Shown here: piece by piece, positions 22,197 through 32,870 of the stretch | Position numbering within the stretch: the first letter of the stretch is position 1 | Layout of the letters: each line of letters opens with the position of its first letter | Source of the DNA: Triatoma infestans | Taxonomy: Eukaryota; Arthropoda; Insecta; Hemiptera; Reduviidae | Reading direction: 5' to 3' | NCBI GenBank assembly: GCA_011037195.1 | Contig: JAAEAF010002620.1 | Coordinates: 1-64,000, forward strand | DNA length: 64,000 nucleotides | Made by a program: the position numbers and the translations under genes | Notes under the pieces: model-generated | Databases searched by the model: none | Told to the model about the DNA's origin: nothing | Seen by the model: the letters and a program-made list of their open reading frames with translations, nothing else

Positions 22197-22869
22197 CCAA
22201 TGGAAGAAGTAAATGGAAAAATAGAAATAATTTGGAAATATATTTATATTTTTAAATAAAATCCGTTTTAAAAAAGAAATTTGTATGTTGGTTGGCAAAA
22301 GGTCAAAACGCAGGTACAAGATACCGCTACAAGAGAGGTCGGTGAATTCGGCCACACTTTGTCTTTTAACCTTTTCTAGAAATCAAATATAAAGGGCACA
22401 GCTTTTAACTACCAAGAGCATCATTAATTATTTCGTCAGTATTATTTCAGTATTCATTCAGTAACAATCATCGCAGATTTCAGAACGTGACTCTCTCATT
22501 TTAAATTCAGTATGCCAATAAGTGTTTAATTTGCTAGAAGAATATTTAAGTTCAAGAGTTTCTTTATATTTTATAAGCTTATTATTGTGATGTATTTAAA
22601 TTCATTTAGAGATAATATATTTATTTTAAAAAAACATTGGTGACTTATTACTTATTTCTTTATTACTTCTCTCCTCTTTTAAACATACACATACTTAAGC
22701 CCTTTCAAATACCGCTCGTGCTACACAGCTACACACGTCTACCAAAAAAATTCGTTACAGTGACCAAACAAATTTGATTTCAACAAACCAATTCTTATCT
22801 CTGCAATAAGTAGGAATTTCCAAATCGGAGGCCTAAGCAAATTTGGTTGGTTCAACTGGGACATCCTTT
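22197..22869. other. Unassigned insertion between HINE pieces
   Basis: This stretch separates two collinear minus-oriented HINE parts and so looks like a later insertion. No coding sequence or LTR ends could be defined with confidence. Confidence 0.35.
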
Positions 22870-23035
22870 AAGCGTTTTTTCTGAGAAAATTCATTTAAGA
22901 TTGTTTGGGAGGGGAGATGATCAGCTTTCTTCAAAAAAAAGTCATTTTATTAAGTTTGAGATCATTTAAGTCATTTGTCATTTATAGCAATGGAGTAAGA
23001 GAAAGTCATGTGCATTTTTCCCATCAATTTGTTTA
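22870..23035 (-). mobile_element. HINE 5' fragment
   Basis: Contains TTTCTGAGAAAATTCATTTAAG with GGGAGGGGAGAT and the 5' subterminal repeat GGAGTAAGAGAAAGTCATGTG. It probably belongs to the element at 21547-22196. Confidence 0.55.
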
Positions 23036-23480
23036 AATATAGAGTCGTATTCAACCGTGAAAATATATATAAAAAAAAAATCATTATTATTATTATTATT
23101 ATAATTTTCAAATGGTAAATGAAAGGATACTTAAACTTTGCATAATGCATTTATTACCTAATCTCCATGGTATATTCTAACACCAAGTTTTGAAATAGAT
23201 TTAATAATGTTAAAATTTACATGCAATTAATAATAGAAATAGAAAGGAAAATGCTCACCTATGTTCTATATAAATTTCTAGGCACTTTTATAATGCTCAC
23301 TAGAGCATATTATAGTTAACCTGAAACAAGGAAGTAAATACATGCATTTATAAAACCACAAGTGGAGGAGTCTTAGATAATTTATCTAAAGTATAATTGG
23401 TCAAGAAGGATCATGGTTTATTCCAAACAATATCTAATTTTCTTCATAAATAATTGGCCAATACTAAGTACTATTATATT
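23036..23480. other. AT-rich non-coding interval
   Basis: An ATT microsatellite is at 23083-23101. No gene is recognised. Confidence 0.35.
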
Positions 23481-24130
23481 TTGGTTTTTGTAACTTTTTT
23501 ATTGAACATTTACAACTGCATGAACGGTATAATAACTAAAATAGACATTTGTGACATGACTGTCCGTGAATGGCGGTCATCCAACGACAAACACCATTAG
23601 TCAACCAGTTGGTCACAGGGCCAACGGCGCTTCAGTCGACTTGGATGATTGGAGGGGAGTGTTGTTTGGAAGGATTAGGGTGTGATGTTAAGTTGTGATG
23701 AGCGAGTTTTGGCAAGTTCAGAGATGAATGGAGTGTTCAGATCTGTGTGTAATAGTATGATTGCTTACATAAAAGGGAGCATTTAAGAAGCGGCAGAGTA
23801 TTTTATATTGAAGTGTTTGTAATGTGTTGTTGTTGGATCTTTTAGCCGTTCGGTAACGCTCAAGTCCGTAAGTCCCTATTGGTGCAAGTAGGAAGTATAC
23901 TACAGTTGTCGTTTATTCTGTAGTGTTAGTTTTGTAGCGTTTGTCAAGTAGTCTAGCTAGAAGTTTGTATCGTTTGTTTAGCTAGCTCAGAACGTTTTAA
24001 GACTTATATGGGGGTTCCAAATTAGTGTTTTGTGTAGGTATAGTCCAAAGTACCGCACATGGTCGGCTGGTGGGTTAGGCGTGTTGCACAAGATAAGGTT
24101 ATAATTTTTATAGCAAGTAAGTCAAAGTAA
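23481..24130 (-). pseudogene. Truncated jockey-like non-LTR retrotransposon
   Basis: On the minus strand, broken frames around 23740-23900 give LQYKILCRFLNAPFYVSNHT and upstream a TYG/L..GT-like stretch, matching the same C-terminal region as the element at 3901-4590. There are several frame breaks, so it is a dead copy. Confidence 0.55.
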
Positions 24131-24634
24131 TTAACTATTACATTTGCAGTTGGGCCTAACTTCAAGTTCTTGTTAAGGACGGAAGTGGAAAGCAAAAATA
24201 TATTACTAAGTATTATTTGTATTATTCCATCTTACAAAATTCAATGTAGGTACTAGAGAATCAAAACCAATACCACGCAGCACACCTCAGTTAAGGCGGA
24301 CTACTCTTTTAACTCTCTCGTCACTCATCTATATCCTGTTTTTAAATAAAAATAATTCACTTCTAGTGTTGTAAATAATTTCACTTGTCATGCCAATACA
24401 AGATAAGTTAATGGCACAATTATTGAACAAACAACCCTCCGTAATTGCTTCATTACTTCACACATGGATTATTTACATGTAATTTGGTGTTAGATTAGTT
24501 AAAAATAAACGGATTTTGGAATTTACCTCCAATCTTTTTCAAATAAGAATGATGATAATTAGGAACAGGGTAAAGAAAATCTAGCACTTTCAGTGACCAA
24601 ACTCCACTTTATGCCAAATATTAATTTAAAAAAA
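24131..24634. other. Non-coding interval
   Basis: No gene or repeat recognised. Confidence 0.3.
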
Positions 24635-26293
24635 TCTGGTGTGAAACATTCACCTAACTTTCTCCTACTCCAATTTTCAAAATTGTAATTAACAAATTTT
24701 AAGTTAGTAAATCAAATTTAATGAAATTCGTTGGTGTTTTTGTGGAGAAAAATCACAAAAACTGAAGGTAGTATTCATTAAAAAAAAAAAAACACACTTC
24801 CGGTATACTAATTTTCTTGAAACTCGGAATTTTGGCAATCAATTTATTTCTAATTAATTTTATATAGATGGTAGAATTGTATAATCAACTAAGATAGAAC
24901 TTTAGAGGCAAACATAACCCTACCACTACCCCAAAAGCTCCCTTAAATGACTTTACCAGGAGAAATGTTTCAAATCAGATTTGTAGCTCTTTATATGTGT
25001 AGTTTACATAACTAGTTTAAAGAAAATCGTTGGAGACGTTTTCGAGAAAACACCAGAAAACTGAAAAATACATTTCAGTAGAAACGCACTTTCGGTCATC
25101 AGGTTTTCTTCAAACTCAGAATTTCAACAACATATTTAATTCTAACTAATATTATTTAGATGATAGGAAGATGTAATAAACTGAAATAACACTTTAGAGG
25201 AAACCGTAACCCCACCACTCCCCCAAAAGTGACCTTAAATACATTTTCCCAAAGAAATGTTTCTAATAAAAATTGTAGATTTTTGTGTGTGTAATTGATA
25301 TTGTAATGACATGGAAAGTCATACCAATGTCAAAGTGGTTCCAGCCAGCTGCTATCTTAACAAAGGATGGCAGTAATAAAAGAGCAATTTATAACCAGCG
25401 ACCTAGCAGGCCGCCGTCTTCAAGACAATGCCGGCCAAACAAACAACAAAGCCCTTTTCAATACTTTACATCAAAGCAAGCACCGATAAGGTTGGCAACT
25501 GACCTAAATAAGGTCAGCAAACTACGAAGGTCGCACACTAGGACAGATGTCCTGGTGTGAGTGTGGCCAACACCGATATATAAACTCTATCATATACAAC
25601 GAGAGGATGATTATATCTTATACGACGATACGAGCACGTCCATATACACGAGCAGCAGTTTACGCGACTATACACAGTTTCATTTAAACTTATTATCTTT
25701 TAGTAGTGCATCTTAGTTCGTTTATTTTATCATTCTAATTTATTACTTATTTATCTTCTATTTATTCCTAAGTATTTTGCTAGTTATTAGTTACCATTTA
25801 TACGTTAAAATTATTGTTAAAATACAGTTTATTTTTATAAAATCCGTATTAATAATTCGATGCACTAACTTCCAAAATCTCTCAACTAACTTCCGCCCTC
25901 TTCAAGACATCTACTACATCAGGAATCACATCAAACGATTCCATTACAATATACCATATTTAAAGAAAAGCCAATTTTGAGAAAATCGCAAAAAACATTC
26001 CATAAACTAGTATTTCCAGTTGATGAATTTTGACAGGTAACACACTATCCGTACCCTATGACGATACCTAAACGGAATATCAAGTTTGAACTTTCTGCAA
26101 TTTTATGTGTATATTTATGTGAACAGATATGCTGTTCACATGCATATACACACAAAATCTCACACACATGCAGGCCATTTTTTTTAAAAATCACTTTTTT
26201 TCGACTAAGGGGACCTCAACGCGAATATTTCCGGTGAAAATTTGATATCGAATTACAATACTTCTTCTTACGGAGAAGGAGTAAGAGAATGTA
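24635..26293 (+). mobile_element. HINE copy, long subfamily, split by a solo LTR
   Basis: Starts TCTGGTGTGAAACATTCACC and ends GGAGTAAGAGAATGTA. The central module is duplicated (about 24780-25070 and 25071-26000). The second module is interrupted by the LTR at 25302-25948. Excising the LTR leaves a continuous HINE sequence of about 1.0 kb. Confidence 0.85.
25302..25948. mobile_element. Solo LTR, 647 bp, with ATAT target duplication
   Basis: Begins TGTAATGACATGG and ends CCATTACA, an inverted terminal TGTAATG/CATTACA pair. It is flanked by ATAT at 25298-25301 and 25949-25952. A TATA-like ATATATAAACT lies at about 25576. The 4-bp ATAT target and the TG..CA ends suit a Ty3/gypsy-type element. 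The 91-codon open frame that overlaps its left half (25285-25560) runs in from the host repeat and is probably accidental. Confidence 0.85.
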
Positions 26294-26504
26294 ATATAAA
26301 AAGACTCTTATTCTCTTGTAATTTAAAACTAGAGATGCTTATCATTTCTAGACGGACACAGCAGTATTACGTAGTGTGTATATTATGTTATGATTCTTCC
26401 ACACCTTAGGATTTGCTATGATTACTACGTTTGAACAAAATCTTCTTAAAGTTTCAGTTTAGTACTACGTTCTTGCAACCTATAATAATAATGTTAAGGA
26501 AATT

Positions 26505-26882
26505 TAGCAGCAATGATAGAGTTCGATTATTTGAAGAAAATTGGTTAACCGACTTTAGAGAGTAAATTTTTGAGGTTTTTTTTTTTTTTTTTTTTTTTTT
26601 AAACTTTTCACAAAAATGCTTACTACGATTTCCATTAAATCTGTTTTAAATCACTTTTATTTGTAACATTCTCCTTGGCAAATTGATTTTAAATTCTGTG
26701 GAAGGAATGTGTTACGTTAAATTTTAAATGTTATTTAGATTTGTTCAATATTATTTGGCCCTGCCTTCTAGATTACAATGTTTTATCACTTCAACCAGGC
26801 AAATGAATAAAAATTTTCAAGTTTAAAGACAATTTGTGTAGTTGTCATTAAAACAATGCCATGCGAGTGTTTCATCAGATTT
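26505..26882 (-). mobile_element. HINE copy, diverged fragment
   Basis: Shows GAAGAAAATTGGTTAACCGA, CTTTTATTTGTAACATTCTC and the 5' end GCGAGTGTTTCATCAGATTTT. It is more degraded than neighbouring copies. A poly-T run lies at 26578-26600. Confidence 0.5.
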
Positions 26883-26937
26883 TCTTTTTTTTTGTAGGAC
26901 GTTTCATTAATCAGTGGTTTTAGGAGTTAATTTTTTT

Positions 26938-27101
26938 ACTTTCTCTTACTCCTAGTAAGAGGAAGTATTGTAATCGTGTCAAATTTTCGATATCGAGTTT
27001 TAACCGGAAATATCCGTTTTGAGGTTCCCTGAGTCCAAAAAAGTGGTTTTTAGCTAATGGTCTGTGTGTGTGTCTGTATGTATGTATGTATGTATGTATG
27101 T

Positions 27102-27142
<41 letters not shown>

Positions 27143-27681
27143 ACATGTGAACAGCATAGCTCAAAAACGAAAAACCATAGATAGTTGAAACTTGATATTC
27201 CGTTTAGGTATCACCGTGGGATCTGACACTACGTTATCTGTAAAAATTCCTCAGCCGGAAGTACCACTTTACTAGTTGGATTTTTTACTTTTTTGCGATT
27301 TTCTCAAAAATGGCTCCGACGATTTTCTTTAAACTTCAAACCAACCATCAAAGAGCTACAACTTTTATTTGAAACATTTATCTGGGAAATTTCTTTTAAG
27401 GGCACTTTTAGGGGAGGGCCACCCCACGGTTAGATGTTCATCAAAGTGCTATCCTAGTTGATTATACAATTCTATCAACCAACCATAATTAGTTAGAAAT
27501 AAATAGATGGCTGAAATTCTGAGTTTCAAGAAAATTAGTTAAACCGGAAGTGCGCTTTTACTAAACAGTGTTTTCAGTTTTCGACCAATTTCATTAAATT
27601 TGGTGCACAAACTATAAAATTTGTCAATTATCATTTTGAGAACTGGAGTAAGAGAAAGTTGTGTGAGTGTTTCACACCAGA
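26938..27681 (-). mobile_element. HINE (Helentron-like) copy, full length, short subfamily
   Basis: Complete 744-bp copy with the hairpin end TTACTTTCTCTTACTCCTAG at left and GTGTGAGTGTTTCACACCAGA at right. It has the longest microsatellite of the window, (TG)n and (TATG)n at 27063-27140. Confidence 0.9.
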
Positions 27682-29557
27682 TTTTTTTGTTTTGTTTTAT
27701 AGAAATTTCAAAGAATATATACATACAGTGGTCAGCAAAGTGGGGTGCCTCACTTCCCTGGTAGGGGATCGCAAAATACTGTGATATCGAAATATGGACA
27801 AACAAAAAATTCCATTATCAGATTTGATTTTTTGATTCATCAATGAAATCCAATTTTTGGTCTAAATCCATTTTCATGATTGTCTTATATGAAGTGGCAT
27901 ATTAATAAAAGTCAACACATCTCATTAAAGCCAAAAATATTCTTTGGAAAATTTTTCAAATAAAAATGGTAGTCTTAAATATATAAAAACAACAAAAAAT
28001 AGAAAAAATATACATTTTAGTAAAGTACAGAATTGTATTGGCTTTAACCGAACCTTCATATTGAATTCCAACTGAAGATTCCCAAACGAATATAAAAATT
28101 GAACTTCTTGTGAGTTGTGCTTTATCTTCTTAGACAATATATTATAAATACGCACTAAAAATAAAAGCACACACACATACATACACATATACACAAAACA
28201 ATGACACATATCCACGCAGCTCAACACAAGAGACACAGAGAGGGTATGTGTGAGAGAGAAGGAGAGATAATTTCCCAAATTTACTTCAGTAAACATTAGT
28301 AAATACTTAAGAGAAAAAAAAAAACAAACATGTTACAGCGTAAAGAGTTGATTTTGTTTATTTTTTCATTCTTATTTTTTTTTCTTTAGGTTCTTATTTA
28401 TCTATGGTTTTATTTATTTATGTTTGTTTCCTTTTCTTATTTAAACAGTTTACTACGGAAAAAAAAAACCTTGTAGCTTCATATGAAAATGTTCTTTACT
28501 AATAATTTTTATTACCAAAATTCATATAAATCTTTAAAAATTAAAATTATAATTTTTAAAAAACTATAATTAATCTAAATTGTGAATAAAAATAAAATTA
28601 TTATTTCTTTTTTTTTTTCAATGTTTAAAAAATATTATTTCTAGTTTTATATATTAAGGGAAGTGGGGAGAGTTGGCCACACAAATAATTTTCACGATCA
28701 GGGGGCCACTGGTTTCAATAGTTTGAAAGGCGACATATGTCAAGGATAATTTACTAGTTTTACAGGTCTTCACCGAAAGAGATATTTAAATTAATTCTTC
28801 AAAAATATTGACTTTTTACTATGATCTCCTTTTGACAGATTACCTTGGCCCTGTTATTATTATTATTATTTTTTTTTTTTTTAATTGCTTACAATATTTT
28901 GGAAGTATCTATCATTCGATTGTAATTTTAAATTTTAAGGATCAATATATTATTTCTAATACTATTCGTATTTGAAAAACAGGTTTAGTTTTTTTATATT
29001 TAATAGTAAGAATGAGCAGAACTAACTGAAGTTTTGTGGAGTCTTGGGAAGGTCCCTGGAATAAATTGTAAAAGGTTCACAGACACTCAAAGCAAAGTAA
29101 TATGCTTATACTTAAGAAAAGTTTAACGACCACCTGCCGTCAATGGTGGCAAAAGCAAACGTATACCACCTTACTATATATTAAAATACTCATATTATTT
29201 CTTCAGAAATAATAAAATCCAAGGCCAAGACCGGAAATCGTACCCAGTATTACGCAATACAGAATCACAGAGAAAAAAAAGAAAACATTATTTTTAACAA
29301 TTTCCTATTCATTTTATAAACAATAATATAAAGAATCATATATTTTAAAAAATATATTCTTAATTATTGGCTTATTTCCTATAATTTTTCCTTTGGCCAT
29401 TTGTTTTATTACTTCGTTTACAATTTGCTTTTATTAGTTTCTCTTTTATAGTGAATATAGCGCGTCTCTGTAATTTTACTTAATTCATATTCGGTCGCAA
29501 ATAATTTCAATCAGAGCTAACAACACTTATTATTATTATTATTATTATTATTGTTTG
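27682..29557. other. Intergenic, no gene recognised
   Basis: AT-rich with poly-T runs, CA tracts at 28171-28195, and ATT repeats at 28857-28868 and 29530-29551. CAGTGGTCAGCAAAGTGG at 27726 resembles a hAT terminal repeat, but no partner was found. The open frame at 27925-28296 (-) is low-complexity. Confidence 0.4.
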
Positions 29558-29808
29558 AAGGGAAGGGACCAAGCCCTATGCTATCCAAACGCTCTCCGGG
29601 CCCATAGATCGGAAAACCTTCTCCCAGTGCACTTGCCGGTCTCCGAACAGTGTTGTCTCATTACAGACAACATTGTCCAACACCGGACAGTGAGCTGTAA
29701 GACGCTCCTAGGAAGAGAAAATTTAAGGGCACCAACGGTAGACTCGAACATGGGACTTCCATGTTACTAGTCCAGCGCGCTACCACTGAGCTAATCTCTT
29801 CCCTAAAC
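29558..29808 (-). repeat. tRNA-derived SINE, family B
   Basis: On the minus strand it has AGGGAAGAGATTAGCTCAGT, GTAGCGCGCTGGACTAGTAA, a B-box-like CATGTTCGAGTC, CTTCCTAGGAGCGTCTTACA and CCGGTGTTGGACAATGTTGT. It ends near an ATT microsatellite. It is moderately diverged from the 18935 copy. Confidence 0.8.
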
Positions 29809-30320
29809 AATACTTAAAGATGGTATTATATCAGTTTTATTTTTAACCTTTCATTTCATTTAAAAGTTTTCCCGGGAATTTTTTAATTTTAAAAACCCTT
29901 CTCATTTACCATTGCCAATGAGAAAAAAAAAACAAAGATTTATAAATTTAATTTTAAAAAAATTCCCAAATCAATTCATCTATGAAACGTCAAAAAAATT
30001 TTATTTGAAATTTTGTAAAAAGTGAGATATTACTTTGTGAGGAGGAGACTTGATTGAGACTGTTCAAATTAAACAGATGTACCTAATGAAAATTATTTCA
30101 TCTGCAACTAGCTGTGTAGGATATCTACTGTTAAGATGGCGGGCAAAATTGGAAAATTAACTTTTCATTCTGTGCTGACTCCTTTGACAGCTAACTCACT
30201 ATTTCTTCTCTCAATTATATTTCTGAACTACTCTTCAAATAATTTTTCTTCTTAAATTTTTATATTATTGCAAAAAAAACTATTTATGCATCATTGAAAT
30301 AATTGTTTGTGTATGGGCTT
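29809..30320. other. AT-rich non-coding interval
   Basis: No gene or repeat recognised. Confidence 0.3.
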
Positions 30321-30321
30321 T

Positions 30322-31558
30322 TACTTTCTCTTACTTCTAGTAAGAGGAAGTATTGTAATCGTGTCAAATTTTCGATATCGAGTTTTCACCGGAAACATCC
30401 ATTGAGCCCGGAGAGTTCCCCTGAGCCCAAATAAATGGTTTTTAGAAAATATTCTGTGTGTGTGTGTGTATGTGTGTGAACAGCATAGCTCAAAAATGAA
30501 AAATCGCAGAAAGTTCAAACTTGATATTTCTTTAGATATCGGATCTGAGAGTAAATTGTATGTCAATATTCCTCAACCGGAAATACCACTTTACTGAATT
30601 TTTTTTTTTTTTTTTCACTTTTTTGCAATTTTCTCAAAAATGGGTCCGACCATTTTCTTCAAATTTTGTATAACAATTACACATACAAATATCTACTACT
30701 TTTAATTTACCCTACGGTTAGGTATGACCCTACGGCGGCCGACCCTACGGTTAGGTATGAGAGCAACGATCCAGACCAGGCCAAGCAGATTAATGAAGAA
30801 AAGAGAGCGATTTATGAGAAGTGCGTTAACTTTCTCCAAGAAAAGTTCCTACAAGAATTTGGAGAAAGGAACTTTGCAGTTCACGGCTTATGGTTCGGCT
30901 CTCGGGGGGCAATCCCAATGGCTACTGCTGAATTTTTTGATAATGTCGGCATTGACAAAAGGAATTTGACCCGGCTGGCGGAGCAAATTATCTTGGATTC
31001 CTTGGGAATCCTCCATAATCACATCTACGGTCATTGATAAATAGTATTATTTAAGGCCCTGCGTATTGAGTTTATTTATGTATGTTTCATACTTATTTCG
31101 CTTATTCTTTGCGCTATTTACTTTAGTTTTGTAACGTTTGTGTCTTTTGGACTTGAGATTGTCTCATGAAGATAGATTAGTAATCTGTGTTTTTTATAGC
31201 AACTCAATGAAATTGAGCAGCCACATCGACTTGGTTTGTCGCTGTAATCTCTTCTCTGGAAAAATTCATTTAAGGGTACTTTGGGGGGAGGGGGAGGTTA
31301 CAGTTTCCTATAAAGTGCTATTTCAGTTCAGTTTATTATATAATTCTGCCTTCTAAATAATATTAATTAGAAATAAATGTGATGTTGAAATTCCGAGTTT
31401 CAAGAAAATTAATAAACTGGAAGTGCGCTTTTACTGAACAGTTTTTTTCAGTTTTCGACGAATTTCATTAAATTTGATACACTAACTGTAAAATTTGTTG
31501 TCAATTACATTCTTGAAAACTGGAGTAAGAGAATGTTGTGTGAGTGTTTCATACCAGA
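30322..31558 (-). mobile_element. HINE copy split by a retrotransposon fragment
   Basis: The left part (30322-30708) runs from the hairpin TTACTTTCTCTTACTTCTAG through the TG tract, CCTCAACCGGAAATACCACT and ACACATACAAATATCTACTA. The right part (31250-31558) resumes at TCTCTGGAAAAATTCATTTAAG and ends TGTTTCATACCAGA. The intervening 30709-31249 is foreign. Confidence 0.85.
30709..31249 (+). pseudogene. Non-LTR retrotransposon C-terminal fragment
   Basis: The open frame reaching a stop at 31037 encodes about 100 residues. They include EEKRAIYEKCVNFLQEKF and FGERNFAVHG, then GLWFGSRGAIPMATAEFFDN and LTRLAEQIILDSLGI. The GSRG-x-IP-x-(A/S)T motif followed by a helical tail resembles the C-terminus of a group of arthropod non-LTR polyproteins that end in a small alpha/beta domain. 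The 5' junction has two copies of CCCTACGGTTAGGTATGA. The host HINE continues on both sides, so this is an insertion. Confidence 0.55.
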
Positions 31559-32229
31559 TTTTTTTTTTTTTTTAATATGACGAAGACGTGAAAATTTCTG
31601 GTGTTGGCCAGCTAGCGGTGTACTTTATATTATTAAAATAAATAAGTTTAGTATCAACTCTCAATTTAACTTTCAATTACAATTATTTAAAAAAATAATT
31701 AACTTACCCCTTCCATAATTGAAAAAAAAAAACCTTTTACAATACATTATATAACCATCTTAGAACGTCGTCGTGAATTTTCTAGAATACCTGAATCTTA
31801 TGTTTAATAAAGAAATAATTCTAACTGCGTAATCTGTAGTTATTTGTAAATCAGTTCGCACCTGCTAGCCTTCCAACATTCCTTCTTCAGTATTCTACTG
31901 AAGACCTTATTTAAAATTACTATAACTTTATTTAACATCTCCGATTACAAAAAGCAGCTTATCAAAAAAGCATAGGTGTTCATCTTATTTTTAGAAATAA
32001 TACAAAAGTGTGAGAGACTCTACATTTGTTCGGAAATGTCAACACTACAAAATTTGTTTTGTTCCAATGATGAAAAATATGTATTTTAACATATTAAATG
32101 ACTGTTTTTATTATGCAAAAAATAACATATCCATTTTGTGTATAACTTGAAAAAAAAAAAAAATTGCAACACATGTCGCCAATGAAAAAAACAAGATTTC
32201 AGATCCCAGATTTATATAATTCCCGCCTC
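31559..32229. other. AT-rich non-coding interval
   Basis: No gene or repeat recognised. Confidence 0.3.
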
Positions 32230-32870
32230 TATTGCAATATACAAATTATGTAAAAGCTTTTTTGACATCTTCATCGATCGCGAAATGTTTCTTTTTTTGA
32301 AATGGTCCAAAGCATGCAACACTTTAGAGATGGTACTGTACTGTATACACATTTAAATTTTGGCAAGTCAGTCGAGATGTGATATCTCCGTTTTCATGCA
32401 GCAAATTTTGTACTTTTTCAGGTTACTAGTGCTAATATTTCTGAGCAAATTGATGATAAGTTAAGTTCATTGCATAAGAAGCTGATCGCGGCAAAAAGGA
32501 ATAGTACATAATTAGTCAATATTATCGTGGTATTTTTCTGACAATTTGGGTTTGGTTTAGGCACTAACCAGAAGTTTTAACAATATCTAACATTTTTTTA
32601 TATCGAAATTGACACCTGATCCATTTTTCATCACAGTTAATAACTTATCGAAAAAATTGCACATTTCATAGCCTATCCCTCTTCTCTGCCATCTTCTTCA
32701 CATGGAACCTTCATTATTCAACTTTTTTAACCGGTAGATACCTAGATATTGTAACAGCAATTATTGGTTTACGTCAATAACAGTGTCATTTATTAAGCTT
32801 AGATGAGGATCTGCATCAATCAGAGCTTTCAACTGAATTTCACTTAATTTGGTTTCAGGTCTCTCGTATG
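32230..32870 (-). pseudogene. Mariner-type transposase relic
   Basis: On the minus strand, broken frames recall a mariner transposase in the expected order. TKLSEIQLKALIDADPHLSL (N-terminal helix-turn-helix region, about 32790-32865) comes first, then a TVMKNGS stretch where VTGDEKW is expected (about 32620). KHFAIDEDVKKAF (about 32250-32290) corresponds to the C-terminal HF-x(3)-EEVKK region. Catalytic Asp triads cannot be read through the frameshifts. It is inactive and ancient. Confidence 0.55.

Noticed and set aside
22170..22760. Possible solo LTR between HINE pieces (TGTCATAG..TTCGTTACA)
   Set aside because: No matching flanking duplication could be found and the ends are ambiguous.
25285..25560. 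91-codon open frame with proline/arginine-rich stretch
   Set aside because: It crosses from the HINE into the left half of a solo LTR, so it does not represent a gene.
27726..27790. CAGTGGTCAGCAAAGTGG resembling a hAT terminal repeat
   Set aside because: No inverted partner end or 8-bp duplication was found nearby.
27925..28296. 123-codon open frame on the minus strand
   Set aside because: It is driven by CA-repeat and AT-rich sequence and has no recognisable motif.
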